Counted from the first letter of the stretch, positions 8,325-18,403 are shown. The stretch: DNA of 64,000 bases from Candidatus Marinarcus aquaticus (GCF_004116335.1 NZ_PDKN01000009.1:1-64000), one strand, 5' to 3'. A program made the numbers and translations. Notes: generated by a model from the letters alone, not told the origin.

Positions 8325-9451
8325 ACTTAAGTGATTTTAAAAAGACAGATTATAGTGGTTTATATATTTCAAAAGCAACGCACCCAACATTTGGGAAAAA
8401 ATATGTTGCACGATTTCAACACAATAAAAAAAGATATGTAAAAGTTTTAGGCTATACACAAAAAGACAATTTAACGAAGAAAACGGCTATTAGTTTACTT
8501 CAAAAGTTTAAGGCATCACTTGAAATTGATGATAATATTGAAGCAAAAAACATCACCATCAATCCAAAAAACAATGAAGTGAAACTCGATAAAGGTATTG
8601 CTGATCTTAAAGAAGAAAACCAATTTTTAAGAGGTTTACTCGGTGATGAGTATAAAAATGTCAACATTGATGTACTTAAAGATGGTATTCAAAAGATTTA
8701 TGATTTAGAAGAGTTAAAAGAGTATCAAATTGAGTTGATTAAACTGCAAGAGCATTTAGAGAAACAAAATCAAAGAATGATTATTCTTTTCGAGGGGCGT
8801 GATGCTTCTGGAAAAGGGGGTGCCATTCGGCGAATTACTCGATATATGAACAACAAACATTATCGAGTCGTTGCACTTGGTAAACCAACAGAGACACAAA
8901 AGAATCAATGGTTTTTACAACGATACATTGAGCACTTTCCAACTGGGGGTGAAATCGTTCTTTTTGACCGAAGTTGGTATAACCGAGCGATGGTAGAACC
9001 CATCTTTGGATTTTGTTCACAAGAAGAGTACGAAATTTTCATGGAAGATGTGGTGAATTTTGAACAAGACTTGGTACGACAAGGTATGATTTTGATTAAA
9101 TTGTACTTCTCAGTATCTAAAGCAGAACAAAAACGAAGATTTGACCGACGAATCAATGATCCTTTACGACAATGGAAATTCTCTGAAGTAGACATGCAAG
9201 CACAAGATTTGTGGGGTGAGTTCTCAGAGAAAAAATATGAGATGTTAAAGCGAACAAACTCACGAAGTGCACCGTGGAATATTGTACGAAGTGACAACAA
9301 ACACTTAGCACGACTTGAAGCGATGAAAACCATCTTAAACTCTGTTGATTATGAAGGAAGAAATTACTCGTTAGACTTTCAACCAAGAGAGGATATCAAT
9401 ATCTCTGTGCAACGAGAGTTGTTACAGATGAGAAAATCTCAAAACTACTAA
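8321..9451 (+). CDS. ppk2: Polyphosphate kinase 2 family protein with N-terminal integrase-arm-like domain
   Basis: 376 residues. The C-terminal ~270 residues are a second PPK2 core with Walker A FEGRDASGKGG, then FDRSWYNRAMVEPIFGF and KAEQKRRFDRR. The first ~65 residues (GLYISKATHPTFGKKYVARF followed by KKRYVKVLGY and LTKKTAISLLQKFK) look like the small beta-rich AP2/arm-type DNA-binding domain found at the start of phage integrases; this is a judgement by eye. A coiled linker joins the halves. It overlaps the upstream PPK2 by four bases. The two copies have diverged enough that they may differ in substrate or regulation. Confidence 0.88.
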   Translation: MNLSDFKKTDYSGLYISKATHPTFGKKYVARFQHNKKRYVKVLGYTQKDNLTKKTAISLLQKFKASLEIDDNIEAKNITINPKNNEVKLDKGIADLKEENQFLRGLLGDEYKNVNIDVLKDGIQKIYDLEELKEYQIELIKLQEHLEKQNQRMIILFEGRDASGKGGAIRRITRYMNNKHYRVVALGKPTETQKNQWFLQRYIEHFPTGGEIVLFDRSWYNRAMVEPIFGFCSQEEYEIFMEDVVNFEQDLVRQGMILIKLYFSVSKAEQKRRFDRRINDPLRQWKFSEVDMQAQDLWGEFSEKKYEMLKRTNSRSAPWNIVRSDNKHLARLEAMKTILNSVDYEGRNYSLDFQPREDINISVQRELLQMRKSQNY

Positions 9452-9454
9452 TGG

Positions 9455-11206
9455 TTACCAAGGTGATGAAGCAGAAGATGCTTCATCATCACTGCTGCTT
9501 TCAAACTTTCTTAATAATGTTTTTTGATTTTGGTTCTGTAAACTTTTAAGCCATTTTCGCTCTTCCAAATCCGATATTTCAGCTTGTTGCATCTGTTGTT
9601 GTGAAGCTTGTTGTGCTTGCTCTTTTTGTTCTTGAGCATTTTTCTGCTCTTGGTTTTTTTGTTGAGCCTCTTGCTTTTGTTCGCTGTTTTGATTTTTTTC
9701 TTGAGTCTTTTCTTGGTTGTTTTTTTTGTTTTGTGAAGACTCTTTACTCTCTTTCTTTTTTTGCTCTTGATTCTTATTTGAATCTTGTTGGTTTTGTTCT
9801 TGCTCATTTTGCTGGTTGTTTTGTTGCTCTTGCTCTTTTAGGGCTTTTAAAACTTCATCTAAATTGTGTTGAGTCTCTTCATCATTTTTGAGCTTTAAAG
9901 CTTTTTCATACACTTTTTTTGCCTCTTGCAGTTGTCCAAGTTTGGCATAAGCATTTCCCAGATTGTGCAACTTTTGTGCTTCAAGCTCTGCTTTTTCAGT
10001 GACCACTTTATTGTAGTTTTCAATGGCTTTTTCATATTTGCCTTGTTTGTAGTAACTGTTTCCTAAGTTGTAATAGCCTTGTGCATTGGAAACCACTTTT
10101 TCATAAAGCTTGCTTGAGGCTTTATACTCTTTATTTTCATAATGCTCTTTGGCGTCATTGAGTGTTTGAAAATCCAAAAGAGAGGCTTGGCTTTGGGGCT
10201 GAAAAGTACATAATATAAAGGCACAAAACAAAGCGGTTCTTTTTAGTTTTGGCAGAGAAGAAAAAGTAACAAACAGAAGCAACAGAGCAAAAGCCAATGG
10301 ATAATAAAAAAGCTCTGTATAGGTTTTAAAACGTTTGGTGCTTTGTGCTTGTTTTTGGGATTGTTGGTTGATCTCATTTAAGATTTGGTGGATGTCTTGG
10401 TCATTGATACTAAATTGTATAAAACCTGCCCCATTTTGTAAACTCAAATTTTTAATGGCATCGTTTCTTTGGATTAAGACAATGGTGCCATCCTCTTTGG
10501 TTTGGTATCCATTTGAAGTTGGAATGGGTGTGGGGTCATTGGTTGCTACAGCAATGGTATAAAGCTTGATATCCTGCTTTTTGATGTATTCTAACTCTTG
10601 TGAATAGTCCTTTTTATTCCCACCATCTGAAAGCAGAATGATGTTTTTACTTTGGTAGTTTTTTAAAAGTGCATTGCTTGCTTCAAGCATCGCTTGTATG
10701 TTAGAACCTGCTGAGGCTTCTTGTTGAAAATCCAGTTTTTCGACCATCTGTTTTAATGAGTTAAAATCATTGGTCACAGGAGAGAGTATAAAGGCATTTT
10801 GACCAAAAAGCACCACTCCAATAGAGTGGTTGGTGGCTTTAGAAATGAGGGTTTCAAGCTTTTTAATGGATAATTGTAAACGTGAAGGGAAGACATCTTG
10901 TGCCAACATAGATTTGGAAATATCAATGGCAACAATCAAAGGAATGGTTTCTTGCTCTATTTTTTGCTCTTTTTCATTCATCACTGGGCGAGCAAGGGCA
11001 ATAATCATTAAAATCAGTGCGATAAAAAAGAGATAGTTTCGAGTGGTTTTATTTAAACCTTTTGAGTGAGCACTTAACGCATTAAGAATTTCAGGCTTAA
11101 AATAGCTGTGCAGTCTGCTCTTTTTCGTATTGAGTAAAAAGATGAGTAACAGTGTGGGGATTAACATCATAAAAAGTACATTAGGGTATAGAAATTGCAA
11201 CACCAA
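9455..11206 (-). CDS. VWA-domain and TPR membrane protein (BatB/BatC-like)
   Basis: 583 residues. Two N-terminal transmembrane helices (about 5-25 and 58-72) are followed by a von Willebrand A domain with the MIDAS motif DISKS (residues about 94-98) and a third helix near 300-320. After these come TPR repeats (YYNLGNSYYKQGKYEKAIE and LHNLGNAYAKLGQLQEAKK) and a Gln/Asn/Lys/Glu-rich low-complexity tail of ~110 residues. The architecture equals BatB and BatC of the Bacteroides aerotolerance cluster joined in one chain. No MoxR ATPase or BatA partner lies next to it in this window. The start is uncertain: TTG at 11206, GTG at 11203 or TTG at 11200, near an AAGGA. Confidence 0.85.
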   Translation of the reverse strand: MVLQFLYPNVLFMMLIPTLLLIFLLNTKKSRLHSYFKPEILNALSAHSKGLNKTTRNYLFFIALILMIIALARPVMNEKEQKIEQETIPLIVAIDISKSMLAQDVFPSRLQLSIKKLETLISKATNHSIGVVLFGQNAFILSPVTNDFNSLKQMVEKLDFQQEASAGSNIQAMLEASNALLKNYQSKNIILLSDGGNKKDYSQELEYIKKQDIKLYTIAVATNDPTPIPTSNGYQTKEDGTIVLIQRNDAIKNLSLQNGAGFIQFSINDQDIHQILNEINQQSQKQAQSTKRFKTYTELFYYPLAFALLLLFVTFSSLPKLKRTALFCAFILCTFQPQSQASLLDFQTLNDAKEHYENKEYKASSKLYEKVVSNAQGYYNLGNSYYKQGKYEKAIENYNKVVTEKAELEAQKLHNLGNAYAKLGQLQEAKKVYEKALKLKNDEETQHNLDEVLKALKEQEQQNNQQNEQEQNQQDSNKNQEQKKKESKESSQNKKNNQEKTQEKNQNSEQKQEAQQKNQEQKNAQEQKEQAQQASQQQMQQAEISDLEERKWLKSLQNQNQKTLLRKFESSSDDEASSASSPW

Positions 11207-11290
11207 TCCTTGTAAAAAAAGTATTTTATTAAAACTTTAGTGATAGTTAGATAAAATCACTGAAAATTTATAATAACGGAGTGAAATTCT

Positions 11291-12592
11291 ATGGAATTTA
11301 ATGCACAGAAAATTGATGCAGCCAATGCAGTTGTTACAAGCACAATTGCAAAAGATGTTATCGAAAAAAATCTTGACAAAGTAGCAAAACAAGCATCTAG
11401 AAACCTGAACATTGATGGTTTTAGAAAAGGAAAAGTTCCTGTTGCTGTTGTTAAAGCAAGATACGGAGAGAAATTACAAGAAGATGCAACAAGTGAAGCA
11501 TTACGAGGTCTTTTTGACGCAGCTTTAAAAGAGTTAAACATTGCAAACGAAGATTTAATCGGTGAGCCAAACATCACTAAGTTTGACAAAAAAGAAGATG
11601 GTTCAATTGATGTTGAAGTAAAAGTTTCTTGTAAACCAACAATTGATTTAGGTGATTACAAAGCGTTAATTCCAGAAGTCAAAACTAAAAAAGTGACTGC
11701 TAAAGAAGTAGATGCACGACTAGAAGAGATGGGTAAAGCATCGGCACCAATTGAAAAATTAAAAAGAAAAAGAGCAGCAAAAGAGGGTGATTACGCGGTA
11801 ATCGACTTTGAAGGTTTTGTTGACGGTGTCGCATTTGAAGGTGGAAAAGCTGAGAAATATACACTTCAATTAGGTTCTGGTTCATTCATTCCTGGATTTG
11901 AAGACCAAGTGATTGGTATGAAATATGAAGAGGAAAAAGATGTTGTAGTAACTTTCCCAACTGAGTACCAAGCAGAGAACTTAGCAGGTAAAGAAGCAAC
12001 ATTTAAAGTAAAGCTTCATGAATTACAACAAAAAGGTGAACCTGTTATTGATGACGAGTTTGCTAAAAAGATGTTACCAGGTGAAGAAGACGCTACAGTT
12101 GATACATTAAAAGAAAAAATCAAAGAGCAAATCAAAGCTGAAAAAACAAGCACGTACTACCGAGAAGAGTTAAAACCAGCATATTTAGATAAATTGATTG
12201 AGGCTTTAGATTTCGCACTTCCTGCAACTGTGGTTGACCAAGAAGTGAACATGGCATTAAACGGAAAAGTTCGTTCAATGACTGAAGATGAAATCAAAGA
12301 GCTTCAAGAAGATGCTTCTAAAGTAGATGTGTTAAGAGAAGAGTTAAAAGGTGATGCTGAAAAAAGCGTTAAAGCAACTTTCATTGTAGATGAGTTATCT
12401 AAAGCTGAAAATGTAACAGTAAGTGATCAAGAGGTTACACAAGTAATCTATTACGATGCAATGCAAACAGGTAGAAATCCACAAGAGACATTGAAACAAT
12501 ATCAAGAGTCTGGATATTTACCTGCAATTAAAATGTCTATGATTGAAGACAAAGTTATTACTAAATTATTAGACGAGAAGTCAGGAAAATAA
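11291..12592 (+). CDS. tig: Trigger factor (ribosome-bound chaperone / peptidyl-prolyl isomerase)
   Basis: 433 residues, full length. The ribosome-binding signature GFRKGKVP is at residues 43-50. The FKBP-type isomerase domain (about 150-245) contains DYAVIDFEGFVDG and GSGSFIPGFEDQVIGM, and the rest is the helical chaperone domain. It binds ribosomal protein L23 and shields nascent chains. CGGAG lies upstream of the ATG. It is followed after three bases by clpP and then def, a typical protein-biogenesis cluster in this group. Confidence 0.97.
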   Translation: MEFNAQKIDAANAVVTSTIAKDVIEKNLDKVAKQASRNLNIDGFRKGKVPVAVVKARYGEKLQEDATSEALRGLFDAALKELNIANEDLIGEPNITKFDKKEDGSIDVEVKVSCKPTIDLGDYKALIPEVKTKKVTAKEVDARLEEMGKASAPIEKLKRKRAAKEGDYAVIDFEGFVDGVAFEGGKAEKYTLQLGSGSFIPGFEDQVIGMKYEEEKDVVVTFPTEYQAENLAGKEATFKVKLHELQQKGEPVIDDEFAKKMLPGEEDATVDTLKEKIKEQIKAEKTSTYYREELKPAYLDKLIEALDFALPATVVDQEVNMALNGKVRSMTEDEIKELQEDASKVDVLREELKGDAEKSVKATFIVDELSKAENVTVSDQEVTQVIYYDAMQTGRNPQETLKQYQESGYLPAIKMSMIEDKVITKLLDEKSGK

Positions 12593-12595
12593 AAC

Positions 12596-13180
12596 ATGAG
12601 TTATATCCCATACGTAGTTGAAAAAACAGGTCGAGGTGAACGAAGTTACGATATCTATTCACGACTATTAAAAGACAGAATTATTATGTTAAGTGGTGAA
12701 ATTAATGATGCCGTCGCTTCAACAGTGGTTGCACAACTTCTATTTTTAGAAGCCGAAGATCCAGAAAAAGATATTTACCTTTATATCAACTCTCCAGGGG
12801 GAGTGATTACAAGTGGTATGTCTATTTACGATACGATGAACTACATCAAACCAGATGTGTCAACGATTTGTATTGGTCAAGCGGCTTCTATGGGTGCATT
12901 TTTATTAAGCAGTGGTGCAAAAGGAAAACGATATTCACTTCCTCACTCTCGAATTATGATTCACCAACCGTTAGGTGGAGCACAAGGGCAAGCAACTGAT
13001 ATCCAAATTCAAGCAAAAGAGATTCAACGTATGAAAGATATGTTGAATCACATGATTGCAGAGCAAACAGGACAAAAACTTGAAGTTGTTGAAAGAGACA
13101 CAGACAGAGATAACTTCATGAGTGCTGATGAAGCTAAAAAATATGGATTAATTGATAAAGTAATAGTTGACCATAAATAA
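12596..13180 (+). CDS. clpP: ATP-dependent Clp protease proteolytic subunit
   Basis: 194 residues. The serine-protease triad is visible as Ser98 (GQAASMGA), His123 (MIHQPLGG) and Asp172. ClpP forms a tetradecameric chamber served by ClpX or ClpA and degrades misfolded and ssrA-tagged proteins, including those marked by the tmRNA in this window. It lies three bases after tig, and its stop overlaps the start of def by one base (TAATG). Confidence 0.98.
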   Translation: MSYIPYVVEKTGRGERSYDIYSRLLKDRIIMLSGEINDAVASTVVAQLLFLEAEDPEKDIYLYINSPGGVITSGMSIYDTMNYIKPDVSTICIGQAASMGAFLLSSGAKGKRYSLPHSRIMIHQPLGGAQGQATDIQIQAKEIQRMKDMLNHMIAEQTGQKLEVVERDTDRDNFMSADEAKKYGLIDKVIVDHK

Positions 13181-13704
13181 TGATTCGAGAAGTTATTACT
13201 TATCCCAACCCTCTTTTACGTAAAAAATCAAAAGAGGTGGTGCAGTTTGATGAAGAACTGCACACTCTTTTGGATGATATGTATGAGACCATGATGGAGC
13301 ACTCAGGTGTTGGGCTGGCAGCCATTCAAGTGGGAATTCCTCTGAATGTTTTAATCATCAACATTCCCAATGAAGATGATATTCAAGACAAAGCAGAGTT
13401 GATTGAAGCCATCAATCCTAAAATTACTCACAAAGATGGGGTTCAAATATTCACTGAAGGGTGTTTAAGTGTTCCAGGGTTTAATGAAGACGTCAAACGT
13501 GCACAACATATTATTGTTGAGTATTTTGACCGACATGGAAACCCCAAAAAAATGGAAACGGAAGATTTCTTAGCTGTGGCTTGGCAGCATGAGATGGAAC
13601 ACCTTGAAGGTCATCTGTTTATTGAGAAACTCTCTATTATCAAACGTAAAAAATTTGAGAAAGAGTGGAAACGAAAACTCAAAGACGAACAGAAGAAAAA
13701 GTAA
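13180..13704 (+). CDS. def: Peptide deformylase
   Basis: 174 residues. The three deformylase motifs are present: GVGLAAIQVG (44-53), EGCLSVPG (93-100, metal ligand Cys95) and QHEMEHLEGH (metal ligands His137 and His141, general base Glu138). It removes the N-formyl group from new proteins. The third motif has Glu where most family members have Asp (HExDH), a conservative change. It is co-transcribed with tig and clpP and precedes the disrupted comM. Confidence 0.96.
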   Translation: MIREVITYPNPLLRKKSKEVVQFDEELHTLLDDMYETMMEHSGVGLAAIQVGIPLNVLIINIPNEDDIQDKAELIEAINPKITHKDGVQIFTEGCLSVPGFNEDVKRAQHIIVEYFDRHGNPKKMETEDFLAVAWQHEMEHLEGHLFIEKLSIIKRKKFEKEWKRKLKDEQKKK

Positions 13705-13778
13705 CAAAAAAAAGACAAACTAAGTATGGATTAACCAAAAAACATCTATAATCTTTAAAACCCGTTTTTAAAGATTGT

Positions 13779-14879
13779 ATGATGAAACAGTTAAAATGTG
13801 CTTGTATCGAAGGTCTGGATGCCACCAGTGTAGATGTGGAAGCCACGTTTACAAAAGGATTGCCCTCTTTTTCCATTGTAGGGCTTGCAACAAACTCTAT
13901 TCAAGAGTCCAGAGACAGAATCAAATCGGCTTTACTTACCAACGAATTTACTTTTCCTCCTAAAAAAATTACCATTAATTTATCTCCCAGTGAAATATCT
14001 AAAAGTGGTTCACACTTTGATTTGCCCATCGCACTTTTAGTCGCACTCAATGATGTGAAGTGTTCATTGGATGGTTTTTATGTCTTTGGAGAAGTGGGCT
14101 TAGATGGGAAACTCAAAGACACGCACTCAATTTTTGTTCTGATTCTTTCCTTGGCTCAACAAGGCTTACTTAAAAAAGTACTCATACCTAAAGCCTCTGT
14201 AGAGAAAATTTCTAAAATACCCAATATAGAAATCTATGCAGTAGATACGTTAAGCCAAGCGTGTGATTTTTTTAAATTTGATTCCAAAGAGCAAAGCAGG
14301 GTGATCAACAGTGAATTTTCTTATAAAAAGATGACCATAAACAAAAAAAGTTACTATTATGACACCCAATATGTGTATGATTTTAAAGAGGTCAAAGGTC
14401 AACAAACAGCAAAAAGAGCAGCATTGATCGCTGCAGCTGGGAATCACAACATTCTTTTTGAAGGAAGTCCCGGATGCGGAAAATCGATGATAACAAAAAG
14501 ATTGCAGTATATTATGCCACCCATGAGCTTGGAAGAGATTTTGGAAAAAGCGAAACTGGATTCACTCGATGCCATTGAACCATCGTTTCATCCCATAAGA
14601 GTCTTTCGCTCCCCACATCATACGGCAACCAAAGCTTCGATTTTTGGAGGTGGAACACAAAGTGCTAAGATGGGTGAAGTGGCATTGTCCAATAATGGGA
14701 TACTCTTTTTTGATGAGTTGCCACACTTTGGTAAAACCATTTTAGAGGCTATGAGAGAACCTTTAGAAGATCATCGATTGTTGATCAGTCGAGTGAACAG
14801 TAAAATACATTATGAGACGAAATTTTTGTTTGTATGTGCTTTAAATCCTTGTCCTTGTGTCATTTCTAATTATAAATAA
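13779..14879 (+). pseudogene. comM: comM, 5' fragment (Mg-chelatase-like AAA+ helicase YifB/ComM), split by the transposon
   Basis: The native part codes for residues 1-360 of ComM: the N-terminal Lon-like domain, then the AAA+ core with Walker A GSPGCGKS (229-236) and Walker B ILFFDE (308-313). Identity is lost after ALNPCPC because the transposon begins at 14858; only six foreign codons follow before TAA. Joining base 14857 to base 30595 restores ALNPCPC-GNLLST in frame and a protein of about 504 residues, the normal ComM length. ComM drives branch migration that extends heteroduplex during natural transformation. The fragment keeps its ATPase motifs but lacks the sensor/arginine-finger part, so it is probably inactive. 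Confidence 0.95.
14853..14857 (+). repeat. Target site duplication, left copy (CCTTG)
   Basis: CCTTG directly precedes the left transposon end and is repeated directly after the right end at 30590-30594. A 5 bp duplication is the hallmark of Tn7-family insertion. The duplicated bases encode Pro-Cys of the ComM NPCPCGN motif. The repeat extends by a sixth T that can also be read as the first base of the element. Confidence 0.92.
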
Positions 14880-15176
14880 TACATTACAACTAAAAGTGAT
14901 ACAAGAATAAATACTTAAAGGTGTTTTGTCTTTTTCATAAGTCCAATTTGAGAAAAGATACAATGTGAATGTTATTCAATCCAAGGTGTTAATTGAATAA
15001 ATTGGTGTCTTTAGTCTAGGAGTCATTCCAAAGATATTGAAAAATAGATTTCAATAAATATGTGAAAGAGTCCTTATTTGATACTCATTTTACTCAAAAT
15101 ACTATGAGTGATATATTTTAATGTCTCTACTAAGTAATTTTATAATAATATAATTATAAATTAACTTGGAGAACAT
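14858..15176. promoter_or_regulatory. Transposon left end with candidate TnsB-binding repeats
   Basis: This gene-free 319 bp stretch holds the left terminus and three similar short motifs in one orientation: ATTACAA (14883-14889), GATACAA (14898-14904) and GATACAA (14957-14963). The same motif occurs inverted near the right end. Tn7 ends carry several TnsB sites in this arrangement. The remaining ~200 bp are AT-rich and probably contain the promoter of the NACHT gene. TAACTTGGAG precedes its ATG. Confidence 0.6.
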
Positions 15177-18110
15177 ATGTCACAATTTCTTAAAAAACTT
15201 ATCTGTGAAGAAGAAAATCTTTTTTTAGAATATAAGTCTCAATGGTATTGGAAAGAAAATGAAAAACCTACTCCTAACGAATGGGGAGAATTTTTAAAAG
15301 ATTTTTCTGCTTTAGTAAATTGTTCTGAAGAATACATTGAAGAAAGTAAATATTTAATTATTGGAATAGATGAAAACCAAAAAGAAATTGAAAACAGAGT
15401 CATAGATGTTAAGTTTCTCCAAGATAGTAAATATTCAGATTTAGTTTTTTTTAAAAATGAGGTAGTTAAAAAAATAAATTCTTTTTTTAGAACTGATAGT
15501 GATGAAGAAATAGTTTATAATGACTTCTCAATATCTACATTTATTATAGACAATAAAAAAGTTTTAGTTTTTGAATTGTTACCAACAAAAAATTTATTAA
15601 TTTTAGACAAGGACTTGATGGATAAAAATAGAACAGAAAAAAGAAACAATGTTTTTATTAGAGAATTAAAAAAAATAAATGATCCTCAAGTTGCCAATGC
15701 TTCACCAGAAATTTTAGGAAAATTACAAAATGCTATAACAGCATATAAAGTGAAAAAAAACAAAGAAGAAAAAAAAGATAGAAGTATTGAGAAAACAATC
15801 AATCTCTTTATACAAAATAATGATATTTATGAATTAGAAACACCTATAAAAGAAAAAATTTGGTCTGAAAATATACATTTTGAATTATATCCTGTTAAGT
15901 CTGCTTTTCATAATATTGATTTTATATACATATATGATAGAACAAGTCAACAAAAAACATATAACTATCTGTTGAGAGAAGGCTTATTGGCAGATAATGC
16001 TCAAAAATGGATAATAATTGATAACGGTTTAAAAAAAGATATAAATGGTATATTGACAAAATTTAAGGCTGATAAAGTTTATTCTTTGGATGAGTTTGCT
16101 TATGAACATCTATATAAAAAGTATTTTGAGGATAGTGTCTATCATGATGGAAAGTTTAAAGCCCAAGAGCAAATAAAAAATTTTGTTGAACCCTACACAT
16201 CAAAGTCAAATGAAAAAAATGCATTTTTAATTTTATCAGAGTGGTATAATCAGGTTTCAAAACCTCTTATGGTAATAAAAGGTTATGGTGGTATAGGTAA
16301 AACAACCTTAGTTAAATATTTTTTAGACGATTTATTTTCTCATAATAGTGATAATGAAGTGAATTCTAAAATCCTTTTCATTGACTCAAAAGAAATACTT
16401 GATGAAATTTCAAAACAAAATACAGTGAACAATATTTATGATTTTTATGATGCTCTTGCAAAACAAAAAAATATTGAGAAAAAATTAGGAAAAGAGTTAC
16501 TAGAGTTGTCTGTAGATAATGGTAACTTATTAATTGTACTTGATGGTATAGATGAAGTTATTGCTAAATTAGTAAGTAGATTTGATATCGAAAACTTTAT
16601 AAATACAATATATAATAATTATTCTTTAGGTAATGAAAAAACGAAAATTATTATTACTTGTAGAGACTATTTTTGGAATTCAAATATTGCTTCAAGCTAT
16701 AAAATAGATACTTTAGAGTTAGAAGCATTTACTAGAGAATTAGCTGAGAAATTTTTTAGAAAACAATTTACAGAAACATCTAAAGAACTTGAGAAATGTT
16801 TAAAGTATGCTGATGAGTTTGCTCTTAGTGAAGAGGATAAGGATATCTATATACCCTATATTCTTGATGTTATTATGGATATGGTAAAACAGCAGAAAGA
16901 GCTTGGTAGTGTTAATAGAGGTGATATAGAAACTGATTTGTTAAATACAGAGATTACAAATGATTATTTTATAGGGAGAATGTGTAATAGAGAAATAGCT
17001 AAGTTAGAAAACTTATCTATTGATTTACAACTACAAGTTTTTATAAATATGGCTATTAATTTTAATGGTGTAGTTTCTCATGAGTCTAGAAAAAAATTAT
17101 TCACAAATGTTCAAACTACATTTTCAGAGTCTTTAGTCAAAAAATTTAAAGGTCATCCTTTAATCTCTTACCAAAATGAAACAATGACATTTCGATATGA
17201 TTTTTTTAGAGAATTTTTTATAAATTTATATATCAGTAAGTTTTTTACTATCCGTGATAGCATGGTCTTGCAGGATGATTTTAAAGAAATCATGATTGAA
17301 TATATAAAGTATGATAATAGTTTCACAGAATATATTAGTCGAAGAATAAAGTTTGATGATGAGTTTCAATTATTTACAATTAGTATTTTAGAAGACTTAA
17401 TAGAAGAACTTAAAAAAGAAGAATTATTAGAAACAAGAAGTCTTATATCTTCAATCTTGATTTTATTATTAGTCTCTTTGCGAGAATCAAATCAAAAAAA
17501 TGATATTGTTGCAAAAACTGAACTTTTAGTTAATATCTTTGGTCAGAATTTAGAGTTTTTGACTCTTATAAATCTTTTTGGAGCTGATAAGAATAATTAT
17601 CCAATTTTTAATTTTGAAGGGAAAACTATTAAAAATGCTTGGTTTGAAAACTATGAGTATTTTTGGGAATGCAAATACGATGAGAATACTAGCTTTGAAG
17701 ATTCAACATTTAAGTATCTTGAACCAAGAAAACAAATAAGTTTACCTAAGATTCATGAGAAATTGTTTAAAGACTGTGATATATCTGGTATTGAAAAGAT
17801 TATTCAAAGTGAAAAAAGCAAACATGAAACTAAAACAAAACAAATCAAGAACAATTTATTGAAAATTTTCCGACACTTTGAACAAAGTGGCACATTTAAA
17901 GAAAAAAAGATTGATGATACACGAAAGAAATGTAATACAGTTATTTTAGATAAATTGATTTATAATAATGTAATAGAAGTCTATAAAAATCCGAGTCGAC
18001 CTACATTAAAGCAATATAGAGTTTTAGATGAATATCATAACATCGTAAAAGTTCTAAGTCAAGAAGGTAGTTGTTTAGAATTTGAAAAAGTTCTTCAGTT
18101 TATAGAGTAA
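15177..18110 (+). CDS. AlbA/Schlafen-like plus NACHT NTPase, candidate anti-phage protein
   Basis: 977 residues. The first ~165 residues resemble the AlbA_2/Schlafen DNA-binding domain (LFLEYKSQWYW, then KYLIIGIDENQ and NNVFIREL). A middle region of unknown fold (about 220-330) follows. Next is a STAND/NACHT-type NTPase with Walker A GYGGIGKTTL at 369-378, Walker B LLIVLDGIDEV at about 451-461 and the sensor-like KIIITCRDYFW. The C-terminal ~400 residues are helical and would be the sensor. STAND NTPases in bacteria commonly detect phage proteins and trigger an effector (Avs, bNACHT). Which part is the effector here is unclear. It is the cargo gene nearest the left end, where Tn7-like elements often carry defence genes. 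Confidence 0.72.
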   Translation: MSQFLKKLICEEENLFLEYKSQWYWKENEKPTPNEWGEFLKDFSALVNCSEEYIEESKYLIIGIDENQKEIENRVIDVKFLQDSKYSDLVFFKNEVVKKINSFFRTDSDEEIVYNDFSISTFIIDNKKVLVFELLPTKNLLILDKDLMDKNRTEKRNNVFIRELKKINDPQVANASPEILGKLQNAITAYKVKKNKEEKKDRSIEKTINLFIQNNDIYELETPIKEKIWSENIHFELYPVKSAFHNIDFIYIYDRTSQQKTYNYLLREGLLADNAQKWIIIDNGLKKDINGILTKFKADKVYSLDEFAYEHLYKKYFEDSVYHDGKFKAQEQIKNFVEPYTSKSNEKNAFLILSEWYNQVSKPLMVIKGYGGIGKTTLVKYFLDDLFSHNSDNEVNSKILFIDSKEILDEISKQNTVNNIYDFYDALAKQKNIEKKLGKELLELSVDNGNLLIVLDGIDEVIAKLVSRFDIENFINTIYNNYSLGNEKTKIIITCRDYFWNSNIASSYKIDTLELEAFTRELAEKFFRKQFTETSKELEKCLKYADEFALSEEDKDIYIPYILDVIMDMVKQQKELGSVNRGDIETDLLNTEITNDYFIGRMCNREIAKLENLSIDLQLQVFINMAINFNGVVSHESRKKLFTNVQTTFSESLVKKFKGHPLISYQNETMTFRYDFFREFFINLYISKFFTIRDSMVLQDDFKEIMIEYIKYDNSFTEYISRRIKFDDEFQLFTISILEDLIEELKKEELLETRSLISSILILLLVSLRESNQKNDIVAKTELLVNIFGQNLEFLTLINLFGADKNNYPIFNFEGKTIKNAWFENYEYFWECKYDENTSFEDSTFKYLEPRKQISLPKIHEKLFKDCDISGIEKIIQSEKSKHETKTKQIKNNLLKIFRHFEQSGTFKEKKIDDTRKKCNTVILDKLIYNNVIEVYKNPSRPTLKQYRVLDEYHNIVKVLSQEGSCLEFEKVLQFIE

Positions 18111-18316
18111 ATCAATTTAACTAATATAATGATTATGACACTAAAATTCTATACAAGATTTATTTTTTAGATATAATTAGACACTTAGTTATATATTGGA
18201 GTGAGGATGCTTTTGTCAGAAACAACAATGAGGCTAAACTCTTATTAGGTCAACAAGCAAAAGGTGAAGGTTCAAATCTTTCTGTTAAACGATTCGCTAT
18301 AATTAAAGGAGCAATC

Positions 18317-18403
18317 ATGATTAAAAAAAATATCATAACAATTTCTCTGACAGCATCTTTAACACTGGGCATCGGTGCGTCTCATCCTCAGCCCAATATA
18401 TAA
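18317..18403 (+). pseudogene. Orphan signal-peptide ORF / gene remnant
   Basis: AAAGGAG followed by an ATG encodes a 28-residue peptide with a typical export signal (MIKKNIITISLTASLTLGIG) and then stops at once. The same frame is open upstream without a start codon from about 18130, and its last part (from about 18208) reads EAKLLLGQQAKGEGSNL, as if from the end of another gene. Base composition from about 18208 is closer to the host flanks than to the cargo. It looks like the scar of an earlier gene exchange, cut off at the end of the DNase gene. Confidence 0.35.

Noticed and set aside
8905-9333. 142-codon minus-strand ORF
   Set aside because: It lies wholly within the well-supported PPK2 coding region on the other strand.
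9601-9891. Forward ORF opposite the Gln/Lys-rich tail of the VWA-TPR gene
   Set aside because: It is the antisense of a low-complexity coding tail and has no ribosome-binding site or recognisable domain.
11235-11265. AGTGAT / ATCACT inverted repeat upstream of tig as an operator
   Set aside because: Only six base pairs, AT-rich context and no matching copy elsewhere; chance is likely.
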